This document shows, piece after piece, positions 27,011 through 36,187 of a DNA stretch of 64,000 nt. Source of the stretch: Bog-532 sp963742875 (GTDB lineage: Bacteria; Actinomycetota; Actinomycetes; Streptosporangiales; Streptosporangiaceae); assembly GCA_963742875.1 (NCBI GenBank), contig CAVUNO010000020.1:28375-92374 (forward strand), read 5' to 3'. The stretch's first letter is position 1, and the number at the start of each line of letters is the position of its first letter. A program made the position numbers and the translations under genes. The notes beneath the pieces are model-generated. The model saw only the letters and a list, made by a program, of their open reading frames with translations, was not told the DNA's origin and did no database searches.

Positions 27011-27338
27011 GGAACGGGCAGGCAGGGGAACCGGCCATCGGGCCAGCGCCCCGCTCAATTCCCGTCAGCTCGTTCCCGGCCGGCCGAATGCGCGACGCTA
27101 CGAGGAAGGCCGGCCACTCGTCGTCTTCGTCGTCTTCTTCCTCGGCGTCGTCTTCGTCGTCTTCCTCGGCGTCGTCTTCGTCGTCGTGGTCCGCGCCGAC
27201 CGGATCGTATGCCCGGTCACGCTGATCCGCTCCCACGCCCAGCTCCGCACGCAGCCGGTCAAGGTCTGTTCCGCCGCTGTTGTACTTCAGCTGGCGGGCA
27301 ACCTTCACCTGCTTGGCCTTGGCTCGGCCGCGCCCCAT
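26988..27338 (-). CDS. DUF3073 family protein with long acidic tail
   Basis: ATG 27338 gives MGRGRAKAKQVKVARQLKY, the defining N-terminal block of DUF3073, a small actinobacterial protein found beside purM. After about 55 residues an Asp/Glu run follows (DDEDDAEEDDEDDAEEEDDE), then 45 less typical residues to a stop at 26988 that overlaps the end of purM. The usual family length is about 60-90 residues, so the tail after the acidic run may be a read-through extension. A basic head and acidic tail suggest nucleic-acid or ribosome contact, but function is unknown. Confidence 0.85.
   Translation of the reverse strand: MGRGRAKAKQVKVARQLKYNSGGTDLDRLRAELGVGADQRDRAYDPVGADHDDEDDAEEDDEDDAEEEDDEDDEWPAFLVASRIRPAGNELTGIERGAGPMAGSPACPFLSLSVCR
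27117..27190. repeat. Short tandem repeats encoding the acidic tail
   Basis: GTCGTCTTCGTCGTCTTCYTC-type units recur about three times here, encoding the Asp/Glu run of the DUF3073 protein on the minus strand. The spacing and units are those of a slippage-prone low-complexity repeat, not a CRISPR array. Confidence 0.7.
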
Positions 27339-27579
27339 TGGCTCGACCCCCTCGAACGTCCGGAGCCTGGTAAGGCCCCATAATGTCTGCATTGCTGGCT
27401 TTCCGCACAACAAACGGACCCGCCTCACTCCCCATTAAGAGTTTGGCGCGCACCAGCTTCCGTACAGGTACAACCGTACCCGCTTTGCGGGCCGCATGCG
27501 TACGCTGATGAACTCCCCGGGCCGTCAGGCCCGTCCGCGTCCTTGTCGCGTTCCTGTCCGGAATGTCCTGACCCGCATC

Positions 27580-28681
27580 TCAGCCGCCGAGCCAGATGCC
27601 ACGGAGCCTTCCGACATCGGACATTCTCTGCTCCGCGAGCCGGTCCGCCGCGGCCGATGAGGGCACGCCATCGGCTTCCGCGATCTCGAAAATGTGCGTC
27701 GTGGTGGCGAATATCTGCTCGGCGCGCGCCTTGGCCCGTTCGAAGCTGAAACCGGCCCGCTCGTCGGCAACCTGGATGACGCCGCCGGCGTTCACCACGT
27801 AGTCCGGCGCGTACAGGATGCCGCGGTCGGCGAGAATTTTCTCGACCCCCACGTGCGCGAGCTGGTTGTTGGCGCCGCCGCAGATGATGGCGGCGCTCAG
27901 CGTGGCGGCCACGTCATCGTCCACGGCGCCGCCGAGCGCGCACGGCGAGAACACGTCCAGGCCGGCGGCCAGCAGTTCTGCGGTACTGCCCGCGACCTCG
28001 ACGTCCGGGTGCCGCGCCCGGACGCTGTTCTGCCGCGGCCTCGCTGACGTCGCAGATCAGCACCTCGGCACCGTCCTCGGCGAGATGGTCGGCCAGCTTA
28101 TGGCCGACCTTGCCGACGCCCTCGATGCCGACCCGGCGGCCGCGCAGGCTGGTTGAGCCCCACACGTGCCCGGCGGCGGCGCGCATGCCCTGGAAGACGC
28201 CGAACGCGGTCAGCACGGACGAGTCGCCGGCGCCGCCGTACGCGGGCGTGCGGCCGGTGACGAAGGAGCACTCCCGCGCGATGATGTCCATGTCCGCGCT
28301 GCGGGTGCCGACATCGCAAGCGGTGATATAACGCCCGCCGAGGGAGGCGATGAAACGCCCGTAGGCGCGCAGCAGGGCCTCGGTCTTCAGTTCGGCTGGA
28401 TCGCCGATGATGACGGCTTTCCCGCCGCCGTGGTCCAGGCCGGCGAGGGCGTTCTTGTAGGCCATGGCGGCCGAGAGCCGCAGCACGTCGGTGAGGGCCT
28501 CGTCCTCGCTGCCGTACGGATAGAAGCGGGTCCCGCCGAGGGCAGGGCCCAGGGCCGTCGAGTAGATCGCAATGATCGCCTTCAGCCCGCTGCGGGTGTC
28601 CTGGCAGAAGGCGACCTGCTCATGGCCGGTCCGTTCGGTGCTGCCCATGCCCTTGTGGGGCGTCGTGAACACATGCGTCAC
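27580..28681 (-). CDS. vdh: Leucine/valine dehydrogenase, one frame break
   Basis: NAD-dependent oxidative deaminase of branched-chain amino acids. From 28681 the first frame has GLKAIIAIYSTALGPALGGT, AAMAYKNALAGLDHGGGKAV with the catalytic Lys, and the NAD fold GIEGVGKVGHKLADHL. Near 28027 the frame shifts: VRARHPDVEVAGSTAELLAA then VFSPCALGGAVDDD, NNQLAH and YVVNAGGVI follow in the second frame to 27580. Both halves are well conserved. Its keto-acid products feed the E1-E2 dehydrogenase encoded 8 kb away. Position next to bldC matches Streptomyces. Confidence 0.88.
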
Positions 28682-29407
28682 TGTGGTGACTCTTCCGATT
28701 CGTGCCCGCGCCCTTCCTCAGCACAGGATCTGCCCCACAGCTTAGGCGGACGGGCCTCGCGACCATGGGGATGTCGTTATCGGGCGGCCCGGCCGGGCGA
28801 AGGGCCCGCTAGGCCAATTACGGGCTTGCCATTTCGGCAATCGCGCGGGCGGATCCGCTGGGCCCTAACTCCGCCTCCGGTCACCGGCGTCGGCCGGGAT
28901 CCGCTTTCGTGCCTGGGCCGATTACAGTTCGTACTCGCGCTCGTCGACGATATCGGCGACTGACTGTAGTCATTCGGCAGATCCCACCTTGTGCCGGCCG
29001 ACTGTGCTTGTCTGCTTACGGCCTGCCGTCGACCGTTGCCGGTTTGTGACGGATGCGTGAACTAGTGTCACTATATGCTGTCAACCGGAAGGCTGCTATG
29101 ACCGTCTCATGATGAGTTGGCCGCGTCTGCCGCGCTCGGGTACCTGGCGGCTTCCGGTCGCAGTATTTCCGAATCTGCCATGATGCAACTCTAAGTATCG
29201 CTACACTTACGCTCAGTGACAGCGGCCCGGCGGCTTGCAGAAGCACGAGATAAAAACTTTGCGCCGGGTGGTCGACTTGTCACCCCTGGTGATGGCAATA
29301 TGGTCTCTGTACACCATATGGGACATCAACGACAGGCTCCCGTTTGGAGCACCGCGCAAGGAACGAACGCAGGATCGCAAGTTTCGGTCCAGGAGGAGAG
29401 GCCGCAA
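28682..29407. other. No gene recognised; divergent promoter region of vdh and bldC
   Basis: A 726-bp gap with no convincing coding region. It becomes AT-richer from 29040 to 29260. At 29190-29215 a TAAGT ... ACTTA pair (8-bp spacer) lies within CTCTAAGTATCGCTACACTTA, resembling the half-sites upstream of the response regulator at 5920. A long leader before bldC is usual in streptomycetes. Confidence 0.4.
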
Positions 29408-29611
29408 ATGGCTGCACGTACACCCGAGGCAGAGCCGCTGCTGACACCGGCCGAGGTCGCAACGATGTTCCGCGTCGACCCGAAGACCGTCACGCGGTGG
29501 GCCAAGGCAGGAAAGCTGACGTCCATCCGCACGCTCGGCGGGCACCGCCGGTACCGGGAGACCGAAGTCCGCGCACTGCTCGCTGGCATTCCGCAGCAGC
29601 GTTCAGAATGA
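29408..29611 (+). CDS. bldC: Developmental regulator BldC (MerR-like DNA-binding domain)
   Basis: A 67-residue single-domain protein from ATG 29408 with AGGAGAG upstream. It consists of the MerR-type winged helix-turn-helix only: LLTPAEVATMFRVDPKTVTR, WAKAGKLTSIRTLGGHRRYR. In Streptomyces BldC binds direct repeats cooperatively and holds back entry into development. The neighbours (vdh, DUF3073, purM) match the Streptomyces order. The upstream extension of the open frame is not part of the protein. Confidence 0.95.
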   Translation: MAARTPEAEPLLTPAEVATMFRVDPKTVTRWAKAGKLTSIRTLGGHRRYRETEVRALLAGIPQQRSE

Positions 29612-30010
29612 GGTCTGCCGCACTCGCGTGCCCAAGCCATGCGCCAGGGGGGCAGCTATCTGCCGGTGCACCGCGCGCGCGGCGGCAGTCTTCCAACCAG
29701 TAGGGGGGTCGGCCCCGGTGGACAAAGTGCCACTTCGGGCCGTGTTTCACCAGCAGTCGAATAGGCGCCGCGCCTCGCGGACGCATACTGCCGGGGCCGA
29801 TCCAGCTCAGCACACCAAGGCAGACCGAGGCAGACGACTGCCTCCCGGCAGTTACAGTAAGTATTGTTCGATAATTATTCGTAATCATACCTGCTGAACA
29901 GCGGTATTCGACATACTGGTTCGCGTTCAGACGAGCGGACGCACGTATGGTCGGCCGGTCTCGGCTGGGGGACGTGGCATTGCGCTGCGTTCATGGGGAG
30001 GGATCGCACG
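29612..30010. other. No gene recognised; AT-rich promoter-like stretch
   Basis: No supported coding region. Around 29850-29890 the sequence is strongly AT-rich (ATAATTATT) and could hold the promoter of the gene starting at 30011. Confidence 0.35.
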
Positions 30011-30643
30011 ATGCGTGATCCGGAGTTGGCCGCGCGTGCCGGTTACGCCGCGGCGCGGCTGGAAAAGGCATGGGAGCGCTGGCGAGCACTGCACGGGCTC
30101 GGGGGGCCTTCGGACCCACTGGTCAGTTACGTGGGGTACTCGCACAAGGAGCCGATGGGCCAGCCTCGCGTGGTCATCGGCGTGGACGCCGCGGAGGCCG
30201 AGTACTTCGCCGGTTTCCTGGAGAGTCATGAATGCGTCAGCGTCGCGCAAACGGAACCGCGGCCGGTTAACGGCGTTGCTCACCGGCCGGTCAACGCGTC
30301 CGCGCCGGCGCCCCGCGACGTGCCGTCCGAGCCAATGGTCCAGATGGCGGACATCACGGATCCGGCTGCGCTGACCGGGGCGTCCAGCGCAGCCCGGGCG
30401 GCCCATGCCGAGGGCGCGGTGCTGACCGGCCCAGGACCATCGCCCGGTCCCGCGACCAGGGTCTTTCACCAGGCTGCAACGGCTCAGGGGCATCCGCATG
30501 ACGCGCACGACCCGCTGGCCGCCGAGCTCGCAGGATGGGCGTCGGGTGAGCTGCCGGGGCAGGCGACGGAGCAGCTGGCCACCTGGGCGGCGGCCGGATC
30601 GGGCCCCTCCCGGGCCTTGGATCGCCCGCACAGCGCGCGTTAG
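30011..30643 (+). CDS. Conserved hypothetical protein downstream of bldC
   Basis: From ATG 30011 the first 85 residues have normal globular composition: RDPELAARAGYAAARLEKAW, SYVGYSHKEPMGQPRVV and IGVDAAEAEYFAGFLESHEC. The string VGYSxxEPMGQPRVVxGVxAxEAE is one I associate with small actinobacterial proteins of unknown function. The last 120 residues are Ala/Pro/Gly-rich and probably disordered. No catalytic motif, signal peptide or membrane helix is seen. It stands alone. Confidence 0.65.
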   Translation: MRDPELAARAGYAAARLEKAWERWRALHGLGGPSDPLVSYVGYSHKEPMGQPRVVIGVDAAEAEYFAGFLESHECVSVAQTEPRPVNGVAHRPVNASAPAPRDVPSEPMVQMADITDPAALTGASSAARAAHAEGAVLTGPGPSPGPATRVFHQAATAQGHPHDAHDPLAAELAGWASGELPGQATEQLATWAAAGSGPSRALDRPHSAR

Positions 30644-30853
30644 CGATTCCAGCTTCAGGCATTTAGAGGTTTCCCAGCTTTGTCCCAGCTTGGTGTCAGG
30701 TACGGAGGCCAGGCTGATCAGCAGAGGGTAAGCCCTCTTCTCCAAGACGTCTGGGCCCGGCACGGCCAGGCCCCGGGCCGGGCCCAGACACCAGGGATGC
30801 GGAACGCACGCACGCTCTTGCTCTCCCCGCGGTATGGCCTCGTTCCGGTGTGG

Positions 30854-31270
30854 CTACGGCACCGCCGTGGTCGTCGGTGGCGTGAGATCCGTCGTGCAGT
30901 ACATGCACTTGCGGGCCGCGATCGGGATCTTGCCGAGGCACTCGGGGCATTCGCGCTCGGTCGCTGCCTCCCTGCGGCTCATTATGTCCAGTAGCTTGCC
31001 GACCGGCGTCACGACCAGGTAGTAGACGACCACGGCGATGACCGCGAACGAGATGAGCGCGTTGATGAAGTCGCCGTAGCTGAACTTGCTGTGGTTGATC
31101 GTGAAGGTCAGGGTCTCGAAATTGGGCTGGCCGCCGATGGCGGCGATGAGCGGCGTGATGATGTCTTTGACCAGGGCGGTCACCACGGCGGCGAAGGCGG
31201 TGCCGATGACCACCGCTACCGCGAGGTCGACGAGGTTGCCCCGTAGCAGAAACCTCCGGAATCCGCTCAC
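30854..31270 (-). CDS. mscL: Large-conductance mechanosensitive channel with C-terminal zinc ribbon
   Basis: Pore protein that opens under membrane tension to release solutes. The 138 residues start SGFRRFLLRGNLVDLAVAVV, the typical first helix with the pore constriction, then DIITPLIAAIGG, a periplasmic loop, and the second helix INALISFAVIAVVVYYLVV. The C terminus differs from the E. coli type: instead of a helix bundle it has CPECLGKIPIAARKCMYC, a four-cysteine zinc-ribbon pattern. This tail occurs in several actinobacterial MscL proteins. The gene stands alone. Confidence 0.95.
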   Translation of the reverse strand: MSGFRRFLLRGNLVDLAVAVVIGTAFAAVVTALVKDIITPLIAAIGGQPNFETLTFTINHSKFSYGDFINALISFAVIAVVVYYLVVTPVGKLLDIMSRREAATERECPECLGKIPIAARKCMYCTTDLTPPTTTAVP

Positions 31271-31353
31271 GCGGGTCCCCTTTCGCTCAGCTCAACATTC
31301 TCAGGCTTTCGCCGCGCCAGTGCGGCCGCGATGCGCCGGTGCCTCATGGTGTG

Positions 31354-31791
31354 CTAGCCGGGCAGGACCTGCGGCTGGGGCTCCCTCGTGGCGAAAGACA
31401 GGCGCCATTCCTCATCGGCCTGCCCGTCGATCTCCAGCACCCAGGTGAACCGGGCATCTTGAGGGAGCTGGAGAACCGTGTTGAAGGCGATCGGCACGTT
31501 GATCTCGGACCCCGGGGTCAGCCCCGCGGGACGTCCCGCCTCGAACTGGCCGCCGGCCCGGATTTCCTGGCCTCCGCCGGGTCCCGGTTGGCTGACCGGT
31601 GTTCCGTCTTCGTCGAGCAGTCGCAGCGTGAAGGCGATCTTCTTGTTCGTGTGCTGCCACGGGATGTGGAAGAGCACCGCCACCCCGCAGGCCACCGGGC
31701 CTGGACCGCAGACGGACCAGCCGCCGCCCGAGATGAACAACTTGCCCTCGGCCACCTGAGCGTGGTCGGCGAGCATCATCGTGACCCTCAT
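31354..31791 (-). CDS. DUF6941-type conserved hypothetical protein
   Basis: A 145-residue protein from ATG 31791, MRVTMMLADHAQVAEGKLFI, with SGGGWSVCGPGPVACGVAVLF and HIPWQHTNKKIAFTLRLLDE. The pattern of short beta strands, with an early ADHAQ motif and IPxxxxNxxxxF, is that of the small beta-sandwich proteins now grouped as DUF6941. No signal or membrane segment is present. Function is unknown. A possible partner is not evident, since both neighbours are unrelated. Confidence 0.6.
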   Translation of the reverse strand: MRVTMMLADHAQVAEGKLFISGGGWSVCGPGPVACGVAVLFHIPWQHTNKKIAFTLRLLDEDGTPVSQPGPGGGQEIRAGGQFEAGRPAGLTPGSEINVPIAFNTVLQLPQDARFTWVLEIDGQADEEWRLSFATREPQPQVLPG

Positions 31792-32003
31792 GGATCAGAA
31801 CCGCCTAAGGTGAGAAGGCCGCAGACGATCATGGAAACGTTACCTGGCACTACCCTAGACGGGACACGGCCCGGAAAAGCCCAGGTGATGCTGATATTGG
31901 CGTGACCGGGGCGGTGGCGGGAGGATCGGTGGCCGCGCCCGGGCCTACCAGCGGTGCCACGGGGCTGCGCGGCCTCTGACGTCATCCGGCGCCCGCGGGC
32001 TGC

Positions 32004-32957
32004 TCACCGCGGCCAGGTGGCCCCGGAGGATGACTTCTTGCGCAGGTCGTCGCGGATCTCGTGGCCTAGTCGGCGCGTCTCCCGGCGGTTGACCATCGCG
32101 CCAATGGCGGCCCCGCTCAGCAGCGGACCGAGCGAGAGGGCGCTCCGGCCCGCCCGGAAGGCGAGACGGCGCTGCAGCCGGCGTCCGAGCGGGGATCCCA
32201 TGGCGAGCACCACCCCGCCGGGCGTCAGCGCGACACCGCGGCGGTGAGCCCACGCCCCCACGTAGGCGGTCATCCGGCTGGACAGGTCGCCCGGCGGCCG
32301 CGCGCCGTAGACCTCGTGGAGTTCGGCGATGAGCTTGATCTCGATACCGACGAGCGTCAGCGTCTCCGTGACGACCTCGGCCGGGAACGCGGGCGCGACC
32401 GGCAGGACGGACCAGACGCCGACCGTGGCGCCGATGGCCGCCGACGCGCGTGACGCGCCCTCGATGAGCGCAGTGGCGAGCTCGTCCGGGGATTTGCCGG
32501 GAAACTGGGTCCGCAGGGTGGCCAGGTCCCGGACGGGCAGGCGCGGGGCGAGCGCGAGCACCTCGCTGGCCAGCCAGCGGGTACCCGCCTGGACGCCGCG
32601 CCCGGCCAGCCGGGTACCGCGCCCGGCGACGCTCCTTCCACGCTGCGAAATGCTCCTTCCGTGCTCGGTGATGCTGGTTCCGCGCTTGACGGCGTCCGGC
32701 CGCTGGCGGGCGGCGCTCGCCCCACGGCGGGTGACGCTCGCGCCGCCCCGCGCGACCCGGGCCAGGGCCGACCGGGCGACCTCGGTCACGGGCCGGCCCT
32801 GCGAGGGCCGCTCGGCTGATTCGCTCACCTCACCGACGATCTCGGCAACGCTGTCCACATCAGGGACGCCGGTCCCTTGGGTATCCCCTGGGAGATTGGT
32901 GGCTTCCTCGGAGTTCTCGCGGCGGTCGCGGCCGGTAGCATCCATGCTCAACCCCAT
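32004..32957 (-). CDS. Hypothetical protein with EcsC-like helical region
   Basis: The start is taken at ATG 32957 (MGLSMDATG). About residues 60-130 are basic and repetitive, with several copies of a seven-residue pattern ending in RG (GRSISQRGRSVAGRGTRLAG). The C-terminal 180 residues are helical and hydrophobic, with VVTETLTLVGIEIKLIAELH and AYVGAWAHRRGVALTPGG, which loosely resemble EcsC-like membrane-associated proteins. The role is unknown. It lies 41 bp downstream of recQ on the same strand and may be co-transcribed. Confidence 0.5.
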   Translation of the reverse strand: MGLSMDATGRDRRENSEEATNLPGDTQGTGVPDVDSVAEIVGEVSESAERPSQGRPVTEVARSALARVARGGASVTRRGASAARQRPDAVKRGTSITEHGRSISQRGRSVAGRGTRLAGRGVQAGTRWLASEVLALAPRLPVRDLATLRTQFPGKSPDELATALIEGASRASAAIGATVGVWSVLPVAPAFPAEVVTETLTLVGIEIKLIAELHEVYGARPPGDLSSRMTAYVGAWAHRRGVALTPGGVVLAMGSPLGRRLQRRLAFRAGRSALSLGPLLSGAAIGAMVNRRETRRLGHEIRDDLRKKSSSGATWPR

Positions 32958-32998
32958 ACCCGCTAACCTCCCCATCGCACACGAGGCGCACACCAAGA

Positions 32999-34480
32999 TC
33001 ATGTGCCGTTAGCGCCGGCTGGGGTGAGAATGTGGCCGTCCACGACAGCCTCGGTGAGAAGTTCCTTGTACCCGGCCTCGTCGAAGAACACGGTGAGGCG
33101 CTCGCCGTCCTCGGAGATGACCACGCCGCGCCCCCACTCCTGGTGCTCGACCCGCATGCCCATTGCGAACGCGCCGTGGTCGCGTGCGGCGGGGGTGGAC
33201 AGCCCGGCGTCACAGTTGTCGCATCGCCCGCACGGGTCCAGGGCGCCCTGGCCGAAGTACCTCAGCAGGAAACGCCGCCGGCAATCGGTCAGCTCCGCGT
33301 ACCGGCGCATCATCTCTACCCGGGACCGCTCGACGGAGCGGTTGTGCGCCGCGATCTCGATCGCCTTCGCGGCAGCCTCGGCCGGTGGTGGTGCGCCGCC
33401 GACCGGCTCGATGACGTCCTGCAGCCGGACGGCCCCGGCCGCCTCGAGCAGATTGACCAGACCGGTGAGGCGGCGTTCGGACAGACCGGACCGCTCGGCC
33501 AGGTCACGCACCGAGATCGGGGTCCGGGTGACGGCCGCCACCTCGGCGAGCAGCTTCTCCTCCGGCAGGCCGCCGGTGAAGAACCGCCGGATGCCGACGT
33601 CTTCGGGCCGGTAGAAGCAGACCGCCGTGGCCGCCTTCCCGTCCCGCCCGGCTCGGCCGATTTCCTGGTAGTACTCATCCAGGGAGCCCGGCACCGAGGC
33701 GTGCACGACGAAGCGGACGTCGGGCCGATCGATGCCCATGCCGAACGCGCTGGTGGCCACGATCGTCTCGCCGCCCATGAAGACGCGCTGGGTCTCCTCC
33801 CGCTCCGCCCGGCTGAGCCCCGCGTGATAGGGCCGGACGCCGAGCCGTTCCGCGTACTTTTCGGTCTCCTCGCGGGTGGCGGCGTAGATGATGCCGGTGC
33901 CGCTGAACTCCCGTGCCGCCTTCTGGACCGCCGCATCCTTGGGGCCGGCCTCGTGGAAGGCGCGCACCGACAGGTGGATCTCCGGCCGGTCGAACCCGCG
34001 GATCACCTGGGCCGGGGCCCGCAGGCCCAGCCGCCGGACGATCTCCTCACGGACCGGCGGGGCGGCGGTGGCGGTGAGCGCCGCGACCACCGGGCGGCGA
34101 GCGATCGAGCCGATCACGTCGCCGATCCGCAGGTAGTCCGGACGGAAGTCATGGCCCCAGGCGCTCACGCAGTGCGCCTCGTCCACCGCCAGCAGGTGCG
34201 GCGGTGCCGCACTGAGCACCTCGCGCACGTCCTCGCGGGCGAGTTGTTCGGGCGCCAGGAAGACGAAGCCGGCCGTACCGGTGCGGAGCAGGTCGTAGGC
34301 CGCCGTGCGGCGGCTTTCCGGCGCCGCGGCGTTCACGGTGAGGGCGGTCAGGCCGTGCGCGCGCAGATGCTCGGCCTGGTCCTGCTGGAGCGACAGCAGC
34401 GGTGACACGACGACGGCCGGGCCGCCGAGCGCGATCCCGGCGAGCTGGTAGATCGCCGACTTGCCCGCACCGCTCGGCAT
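32999..34480 (-). CDS. recQ: RecQ-type ATP-dependent DNA helicase
   Basis: Motifs of a superfamily 2 helicase: Walker A MPSGAGKSAIYQ, the box AVDEAHCVSAWGHDFRPDYL, TATAAPPV, FGMGIDRPDVRFVVH and the RecQ IGRAGRDGKAA. The zinc site reads CRRRFLLRYFGQ ... CGRCDNC. A C-terminal extension (RVEHQEWGRGVVISEDGERL) is typical of the actinobacterial short RecQ. The listed ATG is inside the ATP-binding loop. The frame continues upstream to about 34610 and contains the Q motif FGYTTLRPGQHQA, but no ATG, GTG or TTG is found before a stop. The true start is either non-standard or hidden by a base error. Confidence 0.9.
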   Translation of the reverse strand: MPSGAGKSAIYQLAGIALGGPAVVVSPLLSLQQDQAEHLRAHGLTALTVNAAAPESRRTAAYDLLRTGTAGFVFLAPEQLAREDVREVLSAAPPHLLAVDEAHCVSAWGHDFRPDYLRIGDVIGSIARRPVVAALTATAAPPVREEIVRRLGLRAPAQVIRGFDRPEIHLSVRAFHEAGPKDAAVQKAAREFSGTGIIYAATREETEKYAERLGVRPYHAGLSRAEREETQRVFMGGETIVATSAFGMGIDRPDVRFVVHASVPGSLDEYYQEIGRAGRDGKAATAVCFYRPEDVGIRRFFTGGLPEEKLLAEVAAVTRTPISVRDLAERSGLSERRLTGLVNLLEAAGAVRLQDVIEPVGGAPPPAEAAAKAIEIAAHNRSVERSRVEMMRRYAELTDCRRRFLLRYFGQGALDPCGRCDNCDAGLSTPAARDHGAFAMGMRVEHQEWGRGVVISEDGERLTVFFDEAGYKELLTEAVVDGHILTPAGANGT

Positions 34481-34945
34481 GACGGCCAGACAATCACGCC
34501 CCGTGGCCAGCGCCGTAGCCGCCTGGTGCTGTCCGGGCCGCAGGGTGGTGTAGCCGAAAGCATCGGCGGCGATCTGCCTAAGATCGGGTGGGACGGACGT
34601 GGCAGGGCTCCTGACCGTGAACCGGCGCCAGCGCGCGACGTCACCCCGGTGCCGGTGCTGAACATCTTTCCGTCTGACGCGAAATCACACGTTATCGGGC
34701 GTTGCTCCCGGCCGGACCGGGACCGGACCCGCTCCCGGCACGAAAGAATCGGTGGCTGGTGAACTCGCGCACAGGTCCGTTCGGGCTGATAAACACGTTG
34801 ATAGCGATGCCGAACAGACGTGGCGGGGGCCCGCGCGCCCGGGTCCCGGCGGTACGGGCCGCGAGGAGTGCCGCGGCAAGTGCCGGGAAGGGTAGTGTCG
34901 CTGTTCGCCTCGCGGTGTCCGGATTGGAGCAATGGCGGCGATCAT

Positions 34946-35743
34946 GTGAGCGGACTGTTTGATCTGACCGGGAAGACGGCGGTCGTCACGGGCGGCTCGC
35001 GCGGTATTGGCCTGATGATCGCGCGCGGCCTCGTGCAGGCGGGGGCGTCGGTCGCCCTCTCGTCGCGCAAGGCCGAGGCCTGCGATGAGGCCGCCGCCGA
35101 ACTGCGCGAGTACGCCGCACCCGCGCAGCACGGACAGCACGGACAGCAGATCTGGGCGATCCCCGCCGACCTGTCCCGTGAAGACGGGTGCCAGCGGCTG
35201 GCCAGCGAGGTCGCCGGGCACACCGCCGCGCTGCACGTGCTGGTCAACAACGCCGGCGCCAGCTGGGGCGCGCCGCTGCTGGAATTCCCGGCGTCCGGGT
35301 GGGACAAGGTGCTGGACCTGGACCTGAAGTCGCCGTTCTTCCTGACCAGGGCCTTCCTCCCGCTGCTGGGCGAGGCCGCGTCCGCCGACGACCCGGCCCG
35401 GGTCATCAACATCGGCTCGATCGACGGCCTGCGCGTCCCCTTCGTGCCGAACTACTCCTACGCCGCGGCCAAGGCCGGGCTGCACCACCTGACCCGCGTG
35501 CTCGCCATCGAACTCGGCCCGCAGCACATCACCGTGAACGCGGTCGCCCCGGGGCCGTTCGAGTCCAAGATGATGGCCCAGACCCTGCGTGAGCACGGGG
35601 ACGAGATCGCCGCCCGCGCGCCGCTCGGGCGCATCGGCCGGCCCGACGACATGGCCGGGATCGCGGTCTTCCTGGCCAGCCGGGCCAGCGCCTACGTCAC
35701 TGGCGCGATCATCCCGGTGGACGGCGGCGTCTCGGCCCGGTAG
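34946..35743 (+). CDS. Short-chain dehydrogenase/reductase
   Basis: GTG 34946 gives a classical SDR of about 265 residues. The NAD(P) motif is VVTGGSRGIGLMIARGL, the structural motif VLVNNAGASWGAPL, the active-site Ser in INIGSIDGL, and Tyr/Lys in YSYAAAKAGLHHLTR. The basic residue after the second strand (SSRKAEA) favours NADPH. The C-terminal IIPVDGGVSAR is typical of FabG-like enzymes. The insert AAPAQHGQHGQQ is unusual. The substrate cannot be told; the gene stands alone and is divergent from recQ. Confidence 0.9.
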   Translation: MSGLFDLTGKTAVVTGGSRGIGLMIARGLVQAGASVALSSRKAEACDEAAAELREYAAPAQHGQHGQQIWAIPADLSREDGCQRLASEVAGHTAALHVLVNNAGASWGAPLLEFPASGWDKVLDLDLKSPFFLTRAFLPLLGEAASADDPARVINIGSIDGLRVPFVPNYSYAAAKAGLHHLTRVLAIELGPQHITVNAVAPGPFESKMMAQTLREHGDEIAARAPLGRIGRPDDMAGIAVFLASRASAYVTGAIIPVDGGVSAR

Positions 35744-35922
35744 CCGCGGCCCAACTGGGTCGTGGTGCTGGTGCTCGCCTTGCGCTCGGCATCGAGGCGG
35801 CCGGACAGGCCGGCGATCGACTGCGCCAGGCTGTCCGCGATGGCCGCGAAGGGCTGCCTCTCTGCGAACTCCGATAGCTGATCGGCGAGCACCCGCACGG
35901 TCTCGCCGGCGTCCTGGAGTTC
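35744..35922. other. Possible coding fragment on the minus strand
   Basis: The minus strand reads DAGETVRVLADQLSEFAERQ then AIADSLAQSIAGLSGRLDAE, an amphipathic helical pattern with natural composition. There is no start codon of its own and it runs into a different fragment at 35923. I do not recognise it. Confidence 0.25.
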
Positions 35923-36177
35923 ATGCTCGGGGACCAGAAGCAGGACTGGCTCGCTGCTCGGCTGGAGGACCTGGACGACGGCGACATCGACGGGATCTGC
36001 GCCGCCGTCCGCGCATATCCCCTGGTGGGCGCGAAGAAAGACAAGCTGGACAAGGCCCTGCGCTACTTCGAGAACAGGCTGGAGCTTCCGCTGGGGACGG
36101 TGAAGACGCGCGCGTTCCATGCGATGCGGGCGCTGCGCGCCGCGCTGGCCCGGCAGGGTTTCGACCCCACCGCGTAG
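35923..36177 (+). pseudogene. Chimera: transposase fragment joined to sigma-70 region 4
   Basis: The 84-codon frame has two unrelated halves. Residues 1-52 (QKQDWLAARLEDLDDGDIDG ... DKLDKALRYFENR) resemble the YFENN region of an ISKra4/UPF0236-like transposase. Residues 53-84 (LPLGTVKTRAFHAMRALRAA) are the recognition helix and tail of an ECF sigma factor region 4. The join at RLELPLGTVK is a deletion or insertion scar. The anti-sigma-factor gene follows on the opposite strand, so this is likely what remains of its cognate sigma factor. A functional product is unlikely. Confidence 0.55.
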
Positions 36178-36187
36178 CGGGCCGGGG

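Noticed and set aside
27117..27190. CRISPR-like or regulatory repeat
   Set aside because: It is a codon-level low-complexity run encoding Asp/Glu in DUF3073.
33032..34405. 457-codon open frame on the plus strand
   Set aside because: It is antisense to recQ; the product has no recognisable domain.
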